DNA of 64,000 nt from Entoloma clypeatum (lineage: Eukaryota > Basidiomycota > Agaricomycetes > Agaricales > Entolomataceae): positions 3,348,001 through 3,412,000 of the forward strand of contig OY751488.1 of NCBI GenBank assembly GCA_963565915.1. Reading direction: 5' to 3'. Made by a program: the position numbers and the translations under genes. Numbering within the stretch: the stretch's first letter is position 1; each line of letters begins with the position of its first letter. The notes beneath the pieces were generated by a model that saw nothing but the letters and a program-made list of their open reading frames with translations, was not told the DNA's origin and did no database searches. This document shows positions 41,501 to 50,226 of this stretch, in pieces.

Positions 41501-43580
41501 TTGCCAGCGAGTGGGAGAAGGAAGAATGCACCTGTCTTCACCATCACAGGTGTTTCCCTTGCAGAACTCAAAAGGAGGCCCAAGCCCTGCAAAAAAGACC
41601 AGGAAGCAGCTGGCAAAAAAATGTCAGCTATGGCTGAATGGCCTGTGGATCCATTTTCCACAATTTTCCAAGATAAGAACGGCTATTGTTTGGTGGCAGT
41701 ATTTGCCACTCGACCTGGTAAACCGGTTCTGGATTGGGGAAATGCTGAGGAGCCAGAAAGTCTGCTGACCCCGTTAGAAGAGCTCGGAAGTACTATGCGG
41801 GATATCCAACTTGCCAACTCTGCTGAGGAGCCAAAAAGCCTGCTGATGCCACTGGAAGATCTCCTGGACTCTCCATTCCAAACAGAGGTCAACAAAAGTA
41901 GCGCCAACCTATCTGATTATGAATCTGATGACGATGTAGAGGTGTTGGGAGGGGATGACGATCTAGAAGATGGAACTCCGAATGCAGAGTACAATGAGGA
42001 GGATTTAGAATTGGCAAAGTTACCGGTCTCAAAGGATAAAATTATGGTGAGCCATTCACCCTTTGATATAAGATTCCTAATGATTCACCTTCCTTATGAG
42101 ACTACCCATACAACAGGGCCAAACGGTCATGCAGGAAGGACTGAAGCTGATCGGCCTAAGGAAGAAATTCAAGAGGATGGCTTTCTGGTATTTTATTTGC
42201 CCAAAATCTGTTTAATTGTTCAGCATTGACCTTGAATCAGGAAAAGGATCAATTGAGCCTCCATGCATACACCCAGATGCTCCATGCTGTTCTATATCCT
42301 AAGGCTTCAAAAAGAGATGTCCAGCATCAGAATGGAAAATCAGTCATTGATTTGAACTTTGTCAAAGCTCGCGCTGGTCAGACCTTTGGTCTTCAGAATA
42401 AGAGTTTATGAAGACCAGAATTATATCACCAAATGAAAGGTGATGCTGCAAATTCTTCCATCCAACTTCCCGGCGCCTATGAGAAGTGTGGTGTAATTTC
42501 TGGAACCCCCAAGGTCACAAGGTAAATCTTCAAATTTTTCCTTCCTTGAAATGAGAATAAAATGGCTTTCTGTTTAGAATGAGTTTGTACCTTCATCAGA
42601 CTTCTTCCGGAATGCGCAGAGCGCTCAAGCTGTCAAATGGTATTTCTGGGCAACTTGCCCCATGGCTCTTCGTCTGGCTGTGCTATTCAAGAAGGCTTGG
42701 CCTGCTTATTATGAAAAGTACAGAAAGGCCTTTGATGCTGGAGTGTGGGAGAACTCAGATCCCAGACCTTTTCTGAGTAGAGCTATTGTCTGGAAATTGC
42801 AAGTCCTGCTGCATCAGGATGGATTGAATGTGGGTCCGGCAGCATGCTTTCCAGTAGGATGCTTTGCTGGAGGAAAGCTGTATTTTTCCGATTTGGAATT
42901 GAAATTGAAGTGTATTTTCCTTCTTATCCTCCTTGTTACGGACTCTACGGTATGAGGACCACGTCATATCTTTTACTTATCGGCCCGACTCGGCGCCCTC
43001 TTACGAACTCACTATGTCTAATATCTACTTTCGCAACCTTCGGTTCCCAGTCTGACTCACTACCTTACTTCATCATCCCCTTTAGTATACTTCGTTCCCG
43101 CGCTGACTCGCTTTCCGCAGTCAGCTTACTCACTGTACATAGCCTTCCGCAGTCGCCTTACTCATGCGCACTGCCTTCCGCAGTACTGACTTATCCGCTA
43201 CCGCCTATAGTCAGTACCTATATAAACCTCTTGTACTGTAGTAGATTCCTTAGATTTAGCAATCACTTTGCTCTTCGCCTTTCCACTTCCTGCATACTCT
43301 GCCCGAACCTTGGAACGGTTTGTTAAGCATAACACTCCTAATTTCTCTCAGTCTGAGGTCTACCCAGATATGTACAAACCAGGTAATATTGTCATCTTTA
43401 TGGCTGGTGACCTGTTTCATGCTGTTGGAGAATGACATCCTGCAGAGCAGACTGAGGAATTGGAGAAGACAGCAGTCAAGGCTTTGGAAGGAAAAGGGAA
43501 GAATTGGGCTACTTCTACAATGTGGGGGTCCCAGAAATGAAAAGAGGAGGCTTCTGGCTCTGGCTCACAGCTCATGTGAT
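41501..43580 (+). pseudogene. TET/JBP-like 2-oxoglutarate dioxygenase pseudogene, interrupted by a solo LTR
   Basis: Exon-like pieces: 41501-42045 (AEWPVDPFSTIFQDKNGYCL, then an acidic linker); 42240-42410; 42430-42522 ending TPKVTR before a GT...TTTAG intron at about 42523-42578; then SDFFRNAQSAQAVKW, AGVWENSDPRPFLSRAIVWK and the catalytic core LHQDG ... FPVGCFAGGKLYFSDLELK. After the LTR it resumes with MYKPGNIVIFMAGDLFHAVG. His-x-Asp (HQD near 42,812) and the second His (FHAVG near 43,420) match the Fe(II)-binding pattern of fungal TET/JBP enzymes, which oxidise 5-methylcytosine. The Trp expected after HAVGE is TGA, with another stop downstream. Recognition is from pattern memory; lineage expansion of such genes alongside DNA transposons is published for basidiomycetes. 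Confidence 0.65.
42934..43334 (+). repeat. solo gypsy LTR in the dioxygenase pseudogene
   Basis: 401-bp LTR of the Gyp family, complete ends, flanked by CTCCT at 42929-42933 and 43335-43339, with no internal sequence. It is the product of LTR-LTR recombination of an insertion that lay between the LYFSDLELKLK and PGNIVIF parts of the dioxygenase core. Confidence 0.93.
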
Positions 43581-44544
43581 TCATATCCTAGTTTCCAATT
43601 TATTTAAGGTGCTATCAAATAAAAATACTCTCAAACAATCAATAATGACCCCCGTGAATCTGACTTGCAATCTGCATGGTAGCAATTGTCAGTCAGGTAA
43701 AGGTTGAAAGAAATGATTCTGATGTGATTTGATTAAAGCCTCAATCTACTGTAGGTTGATACTATACAATTTAGTCTGGAAAAAGCTAGATTGAAAGTGG
43801 CCAAATAAGATCGATAGTCAACCTAGCAAGAGGGACCAAAAAAACCTAAGGAGACTCTGCTGAGCAGCAGACGCTGCCAACATGTGTGATTGGTCATCAA
43901 AGCATGTGACTATATGTTCATTAATTGTTTGTGTCTTGTAAAATTGTTGCAAACTGCTTTCTTTTCAGCTCTCTATGCCAGCCACCTGCCTATCAACACT
44001 TTCATGACCTGAGCCTGGCCCCTTGGGGCATGGGTGCGACCTATCTGGAAGCTGGAATGTTTGAGTCTAGCCTTTTGGGGCATGTGGTATGATCAATGAT
44101 TGTGAGCGTGGGGCGTTGAGCCAGCAGTGTGGTTTCTGGCATTTGGAGTTTGGACAATCTTCTCTGTTGGCCAGCTCTGTTATCTTTCTTTTCCTACTGG
44201 GTGGAGTGTACTGGTTGGAAATCCATGACCCCTGGATGAGAATGTCTCAAGGGTATCAGTGGGCCTGTTGTATCTGTTGTTTTCTGACCCATTTTGACCA
44301 GGTTTGCCAGCACCAGCAGCAGCTCTGGCTTCCCCCACGACCCCCATCCACTGTGCCTGTCAGTGCTACTATCCCCTATCTGGTCCCCGCTGTACCCAGC
44401 TTTTCACAGGGGTCATTATTCGCGTTTTTCAGAAGGTTCAGCAGCACCAGCGGCAGCTCTAGATCCAGACCAACCCGTCAGCCCTCAGGTGGCCACCTGG
44501 GGCTTCTGCCATGACTCCTCACTCCATCTGGTATGCCCGCCACA
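43581..44544. other. unassigned region
   Basis: A+T-rich to about 43,980, then more G+C-rich with Pro/Ser-rich open frames. No gene recognised. Confidence 0.3.
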
Positions 44545-45712
44545 TAGTGTTGCCGCGGCTCAGGCTCCGAGCTGGCTAGAGCCGGAGCCAAGCCATTGGG
44601 GAGCTGTAGCCGAGCCGAGCCACGGAAGGCAAATTCTCATCAGAGCCGAGCTGATTGAAGCTCCAGCTCTGGCTCGGAAGCTGGCTCAAGCCGGCTTCGT
44701 GATGGTACATCAAAAGTATTTATTGTAATAACAAGGACATTAAAAATAACTAATTATGTTATCACAACTGCGGCGCGAGGATTGGGCATGCCAGAAGTCA
44801 CCAGATCATTCACACGATTTTTTTCTCTTGCTCTCTTACCCCCACCATCTCCCTCTCCAACGTGAGTCCTTTCCCCTCTCATGTCCCACCGTCGCCTCTC
44901 CTCTCCAACAGTCGCCTTGCATGCCAAACCGTCACCTCGCATGCCCACCGCACACCCGTAGCGCCCAACGGCCTCCCCTCGAGCCCAACTGTCGCCCCAC
45001 GTGCCCAACGGCCTGCCCTCGACCCCCATCCGTCGCCCCACGTGCCCAATGGCCTGCCCTTGACCCCAACCATCGCCGCGCGAGCCCAACGGCCTCCCAT
45101 CGACACCAAGCGTCGTTCCGTGTGCCCAACGGGCCTCTGTAGCGCCCAACGGCCTCTGCCCTCGACCCCCAACCGTCGCCCCGCGTGCCCAACGGCCTCC
45201 TCTCGACTCCAACCCTCGTCCCGCGTGTCCAACAGCCTCCCATCGACACCAAGCATCGCCCCGCGTGCCCAACGGCCTCCCCTCGACCCCAACCCTTGTC
45301 CCGCATGCCCAACGGCCTCCCATCGACATCAAGCACCCTTCCGTGTGCCCAACGGCCATCTGTAATGCCCAACGGCCTGCCCTTGACCCCCAACCATCGC
45401 CCCACGTGCCCAACGGCCTCCCATCGACACCAAGCGCCGTTCCGCGTGCCCAATGGCCCTCTGTAGCGCCCAACGGCCTCCCCTCGATTCCAGCCGTCAA
45501 TTAATAATCATTTTGTTATCATTTGTTTGTTCTTTTACACCAATAAATATTCTTTGATATACCATCATGAAGCTGGCTTGAGCCGGCTTGTAAGTGGCTC
45601 CGGAGCTGCAGCAAGCCGAAGACATGGCTTGGCTCAGCTTGGTGAGCCAATCACCCGGCTTGATGCAGCTCGGCTAGCCAAACACCCAGCTAGCCGAGCC
45701 GCGGCAACACTA
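44545..45712. mobile_element. hAT-type non-autonomous element carrying a minisatellite
   Basis: 1168 bp with inverted ends TAGTGTTGCCGCGGCTC and its complement, flanked by the exact 8-bp duplication CCGCCACA (44537-44544 and 45713-45720). Subterminal regions are packed with GAGCCGAGCC/GGCTCGG words on both sides. The interior, about 44,870-45,495, is a tandem array of 40-bp units. No transposase. The 8-bp duplication and TAGTGTTG ends indicate the hAT superfamily. Confidence 0.88.
44870..45495. repeat. minisatellite, 40-41-bp units
   Basis: About 15 units of the type GTGCCCAACGGCCTGCCCTC followed by a second, diverged 20-bp half. The unit is twice the 20-bp period of the array at 15.6 kb and shares the GCCCAACGGCC core, so it looks like a dimeric higher-order form. 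The long Pro- and Gly-rich open frames on both strands here are consequences of the repeat. Confidence 0.85.
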
Positions 45713-45720
45713 CCGCCACA

Positions 45721-46225
45721 TCTGCCGCTTTCTCAGGCTCACAACGTCTCCAGCGCCAGCATTGTTTGTCTGGCACAGCATCTGGTGTGCCTGCCGCCCT
45801 GCCCAAGCTGCCTTGCGATGCCACCACTTTTCTGGCCTGCTCACGCAGTTATAACCCCCTCCCCCTCCCCCGCTCCTGCCGTCTCACATCCACCTGCTGC
45901 GTTCACCTCTGTCAAACCTCCTTTGGTGCCCACCACCTCTCTGACGACCCCTGGTGAATCTGCCAGCCGTCTGGCATCCCCTGGTGCACTCACAGCCACT
46001 GCCCCCCCTCCCTTCCCTCTGGAGACCCCCTGCCATGCCATCTGGCATCCACCCGCCATGTTTACCACCGCCATGCCCCTTTTTGCACCTATCTACTCTC
46101 CGGAGACCCCTGGCACATCCACCACCCATCCCTCGCCACCAACCCTGCTCTTCCGCTCTCTGCCACCCCATTCCTATGCTCCCCCATGGCCTTACCTACT
46201 GCTAGTGTGCGCTCAGCGCTGAATG
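45721..46225. other. Pro/Ala/Ser-rich coding-like sequence, origin uncertain
   Basis: The plus strand is open with low-complexity Pro-rich content and the minus strand is Gly-rich. It borders a copia RT-like fragment on the minus strand, so it may be the low-complexity linker upstream of a copia RT or simply a repeat. No independent gene is supported. Confidence 0.25.
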
Positions 46226-46420
46226 TTGTGGGGCTCAAAGGCAGCGGCAAAAGTGCAATGTCGAGAGGCTCAGCCGCATGTGGCTGGACGGATGAGTGTG
46301 GGACGAGTTTATAAATGCCCATGTTGGAAAGACTTTTGAGTTCTTCCTGAATGCCTGAGTGCCAATCATCAAGTATGTATTTTTTTATCAAATTTCGCCA
46401 CGGATTCCAAGTTATAGAGG
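46226..46420 (-). pseudogene. copia reverse-transcriptase N-terminal fragment
   Basis: Minus strand encodes DDWHSGIQEELKSLSNMGIY followed by KLVPHSSV, matching the conserved start of copia RT (a polymerase core normally follows WELVP-type residues). No other part of this element is recognised nearby. Confidence 0.5.
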
Positions 46421-47021
46421 TCCCATGGTCTGAACCAAATAATAGTAAACAATGCACCAAAGATGTCGCGCAGGCATGCACGGTGCCTTTCTCATGATTT
46501 AATAATAGTTTGAAGCAATAGGACACATGACTGCATATGTATTCACCTTGTGACACACTTTGTATAATTTTTAGAAGTCCAGATATGATAGAAATAATCA
46601 AATGTGCGGATTTGAGGAAAAGTGTCATATCTCCCTAAGGAATGAACCAAATTTGAAAAATGAAGGTGTTCTGAGATCCCCTGAATGTGGAGAATCCAAA
46701 GGTGAAATAAAAGATTTTGGTCAAATTTTCGACCTATTTTCCTCATATTCACCTTATCAAGTCCTTGAACTTTAGTTGAATGGTCTGAGGAGGTTTACAT
46801 ACAATGTTTTAATGGTATACAAACAGTACATGTAGACTAAAGTGGTTGTGGAAAGGGGAAAGGAGGAAAACATTGGTTTTGGTGTTTGGAGTAACCCATG
46901 ATGCACTGTTGCATCACAATTTTGCCTGTGTTTTGATCTCTCATTTCAGAATACAGATTCTCTATCATACATAGCTTGAGTATCTAACTGTATATATACT
47001 TTTCATGAGTTCATAGGCATC
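46421..47021. other. unassigned A+T-rich region
   Basis: No gene or repeat recognised. Ends at the TA target of the Tc1 element. Confidence 0.35.
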
Positions 47022-47023
47022 TA

Positions 47024-48637
47024 CAGTGACTCAAAAAATTGATTCAATGTTTGACACTTTTTGAATATCTGTTGAATAACTTTGTATCTGATATAAATAA
47101 TACCAGGATGTTGGTATATGGAAGGAAGAATTTGATCAGGGCCATCCATCAAAAAAACAATTATGTAATTCCAATTAGTATCCATGGAGATATGATCAAT
47201 TTAAAACAGGAACTCATTGAATCAATTATTTGAGGGGGTATCAGAAATATCAGAATCTGATGCTCCACTGATTCTATAGCAACCAATGAGTGACAAATAG
47301 TTGCTATAGTGATGCTACCTTTGATTGGACCTGGACTGAAGGTATTTAAGCAGTCCAAATGCTCTCAGGATATTTCAAATTCAACATGTGCCCCATCTCC
47401 TCTGCTCAGAAGAAAAACATTCTTTCTCTGGCCGCCAATAGTTATTCCACCTGCTCTGTTGCATCTTGATATCTGGAGACTATGAAGGCCAATCCAGGAC
47501 CACAATTCCTTGCTTCTCCATCCAGTTTATAGCCTTGTTGGAGATGTGCTTGGGATCATTGTCCTGCTAAAAAATTACTGTCTCTTCAAAAATTCCACTT
47601 TTATCTATGCTGGGCAGCAAGTGACCCTCCACAATGGCCACATACTGATCATCACCCATCCTCCCCTCAACCTCTGCAAGTTGCCCAACTCCATTCCATC
47701 CCATACAGCCCCATACTATGATGTTTCCATCTCAAACTTCAGTGTTCCCTCCACCTCTCTTTCAATCAACCCTTCTCCTTTCTTTTTCCAGACCCACTGC
47801 TTCCCATCTGACCCAAATCTGTTGATTTTTGTCTCATCTGATCAAATAACCCTCTTACAGTCCTCCACAGTCCACTCCTTGTACTTGAGAGCAAAGGCCA
47901 ACCATTGCTTGTGATGTGCCAATTTGAGGTATGGTTTTTTTTTCTTTGTTTCTGTCTGACTCATTTCTTTTGAGGAGATTTCTGATGGTTTGTGAGGAGA
48001 CAGGGCTGGAAATGATGGTATTGATGTGGTTGGTGGCCTCCACAGTATTGGCAGCCTTGCCAGTTGTAATTTGTTGAATAACTGCATGATGAGCAATAGT
48101 GAATACTTGGAAGTACGACCAGCAGAAGAAGTTTGGCAATTGGAAACAAGGTCCTGGAGCACTCTGGATACAGTAGGCTGACTGATACCCAGGCTAGATG
48201 CAATATAGCAGGTGGAATGACCATTGGAGGCCAGAGAAAGGATATTTTCCTTCTGAGCAGAGGAGATGGGGCACATGTTGAATTTGAAATATCCTGAGAG
48301 CATTTGGACTGGTTAAATATCCACAGTCCAGGTCCAATCAAAGGTAGCATCACTATAGCAACTATTTGTCACTCATTGGTTGCTATAGAATCAGTGGAGC
48401 ATTATTTCTGATATTTCTGATACTCCCTCAAATAATTGATTCAATGAGTTCCTGTTTTAAACTGATCATATCTCCATGGATACTAATCAGAATTACATAA
48501 TTGTTTTTTTGATGGATGGCCCTGATCAAATGCTTCCTTCCATATACCAACATCCTGGTATTATTTATATCAGATACAAAGTTATTCAACAGATATTCAA
48601 AAAGTGTCAAACATTGAATCAATTTTTTGAGTCACTG
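47024..48637 (-). mobile_element. Tc1-type DNA transposon with 440-bp inverted ends
   Basis: 1614 bp, ends CAGTGACTCAAAAAATTGAT and its complement, flanked by TA on both sides (47022-47023, 48638-48639). These are the classic end and target of Tc1 elements. The inverted repeats are unusually long, about 442-446 bp (47024 to about 47469 and about 48196 to 48637), and include the start of the transposase gene. See the transposase entry for the internal rearrangement. Confidence 0.92.
47470..48303 (-). pseudogene. Tc1 transposase, frameshifted, 3' end replaced by an inverted copy of its 5' end
   Basis: Minus strand. The N-terminal helix-turn-helix reads CPISSAQKENILSLASNGHS then SLGISQPTVSRVLQDL. 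The middle continues in shifted frames (HHAVIQQITTGKAANTVEAT). Catalytic segments follow: SDETKINRFGSDGKQWVW near 47,850, and QDNDPKHISNKAINWMEKQG near 47,510-47,570, the second aspartate block. The gene then reaches DWPS-stop-SPDI and breaks at about 47,470, where an inverted duplicate of the 5' end begins. The third catalytic acidic motif (NPIE-type in Tc1 proteins) is therefore missing. In-frame stops are also present. Inactive. Confidence 0.82.
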
Positions 48638-48639
48638 TA

Positions 48640-48768
48640 TCGGCCTTTTTTTCGCAAGGCGGGTATCGGGCTCTCGAGAAGCCGGGGGGGGCAGGGGTCG
48701 GGATGCGCGCGGGTGGGTGTTAGGATGTTCCCGTGTGTGGCTATGCGGGGGGTGCCGGTGGGTGAATA
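48640..48768. other. G-rich segment of unknown origin
   Basis: A short, strongly G-rich stretch between the Tc1 element and the gypsy fragment (GCCGGGGGGGGCAGGGGTCG). No match elsewhere in the window. Confidence 0.3.
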
Positions 48769-48813
48769 TAGCCTCCCCATTCTTCTTCTACCTCTCAACC
48801 ATCCTCGCCGCCA

Positions 48814-49183
48814 TATCTACCACCACCACTACCTCCACTTCCACCACCGACATCAACCCTGCCATTGCCGCCCTCATGAACGAAGCACTCTCCATGAGGG
48901 ACCAAATCCATGCCCTTGAAACTTCCCTTGCCGATCTCCTTCATTGCCAGATGCATATCCGGCTTCACTCGTTGTCCAACCTCTCCGTTGCCCAAGTCCC
49001 GAGGAGAAACAAATTCTTGGAAATTACACCAGCACCCTTGTCATTGAAAATCAACGTATTCGGCTGGCTATCAAAGGCCTCGAGCTCACCGTTGCCATCA
49101 ATGAGGAGCTGATATATGATTGGAGCCTCAAGGAGAGTCCAAACTGGTCTGACCCCAACAACAATGAGGGATGGGGACAGTGA
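48814..49183 (+). pseudogene. ORF3 of the gypsy fragment
   Basis: Encodes the Ser/Thr-rich leader, then [20 protein letters not shown], one frame change near 49,000, and IRLAIKGLELTVAINEELIY, DWSLKESPNWSDP, ending WGQ-stop at 49181-49183. The start codon of Gyp-1 ORF3 is replaced here (ATATCTACC for ATGTCAAAC). This copy shows the uninterrupted C-terminal half. Confidence 0.6.
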
Positions 49184-49217
49184 CTCTGTGAGGACACAGA
49201 GCTTAAGGAGGGGAACA

Positions 49218-49588
49218 TGTTACGGACTCTACGGTATGAGGACCATGCCATATCTTTTACCTATCATCTGAACGTGGTGCCCTCTTACGAACTTACTATG
49301 TCTAATGTCTACTTTCGCAACCTTCAATTCCCAGTCTGACTCACTACCTTACTTTGTCATCCCCTTTAGTATACTTCGCTCCTGCGCTGACTCGCTTTCC
49401 GTGGTCAGCTTACTCACTGTACATAGCCTTCCGCAGTACTGACTCATCCACTATCGCCTATAGTCAGTACCTATATAAACCCTCTGTAGCATAGTTAGAT
49501 TCCTTAGATTTAGCAATCACATTGCTCTTCGCCTTTCCACTTCCTGCATACTCTGCCCAAACCTTGGAACAGTTTGTTAAGCATAACA
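49218..49588 (+). repeat. gypsy LTR, 371 bp, internally shortened
   Basis: TGTTACGG to AAGCATAACA. About 30 bp shorter than the other LTRs, mainly because one of the CTTCCGCAGT-type internal repeats is missing near 49430. Confidence 0.9.
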
Positions 49589-49626
49589 CTTTGGCCTTCA
49601 AGTCCCAAAAAAGTAGTCCTCAAGTA

Positions 49627-49733
49627 CTGTACTATTACAACCGTAGGTTCACATAACGCATAACACTGATTTTTTTTTGGCCCCGGAAAAGTTTTTTGGT
49701 CACATGCATGAACCTATGGTCGTAATAGTACAG
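49627..49733. mobile_element. 107-bp mini-MITE, TA target
   Basis: Inverted ends CTGTACTATTACAACCGTAG / complement with few mismatches (about 25 bp each), flanked by TA at 49625-49626 and 49734-49735. No coding capacity. The CTGTA end recalls the MITE at 56963. Confidence 0.75.
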
Positions 49734-49735
49734 TA

Positions 49736-50226
49736 GCTTCCAAGGGGAGACCCCTTTTGCTGATGGAGGTGGCCATATCTATATCACCTTGCTTGTGATA
49801 TCTTGGCCATTCCAGACAAATTCCAGATGTGTTAAAGTTATTCAGAATATTCTAGTCCTGATTTGGCCATTGCTGGATCTGCCATTGCTGGAGAAAGGAG
49901 GCCAATCTTCAACCAGAAACAGTGGGAACACTCATGCTTATTAAGCACCATCTTCAATTGAAGAAAAACTCAACCATTGTGACCATTAACTGATTATACT
50001 ATAGCTACTATGTCTATTTAATGTGAAATCTACTTTCTGTATACCATTTTTACGGTCATATGCCGTCAATACGGCCGTCCCGTACCCGTTGTGAATGCTT
50101 CGCCCCCCACTTGATTTAAGTAATTTATTTAATTCTATTTAACTTATTTAATTTCCTGCTAAACTACACTAGTATAGACCTAGAGCCAGAATTTTATAAC
50201 AGAACTTGTATTTGACACACGTAGTG
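49736..50226 (+). other. upstream region of the kinase gene
   Basis: A+T-rich, non-coding. TTTTATAA lies at about 50192, some 35 nt before the ATG. No other promoter element can be assigned. Confidence 0.35.

Larger units (their letters stand above)
48769..49588 (+). mobile_element. gypsy 3'-end fragment: ORF3 plus 3' LTR
   Basis: Begins with AATATAGCCTCCCCATTCTT, collinear with 8388 onward of Gyp-1, then ORF3, purine tract and LTR. Pol and the 5' half are absent. Confidence 0.88.

Noticed and set aside
44754..45504. Long Gly/Arg-rich (minus) and Pro-rich (plus) open frames
   Set aside because: All frames are open because the 40-bp minisatellite lacks stop codons; composition follows the repeat unit.
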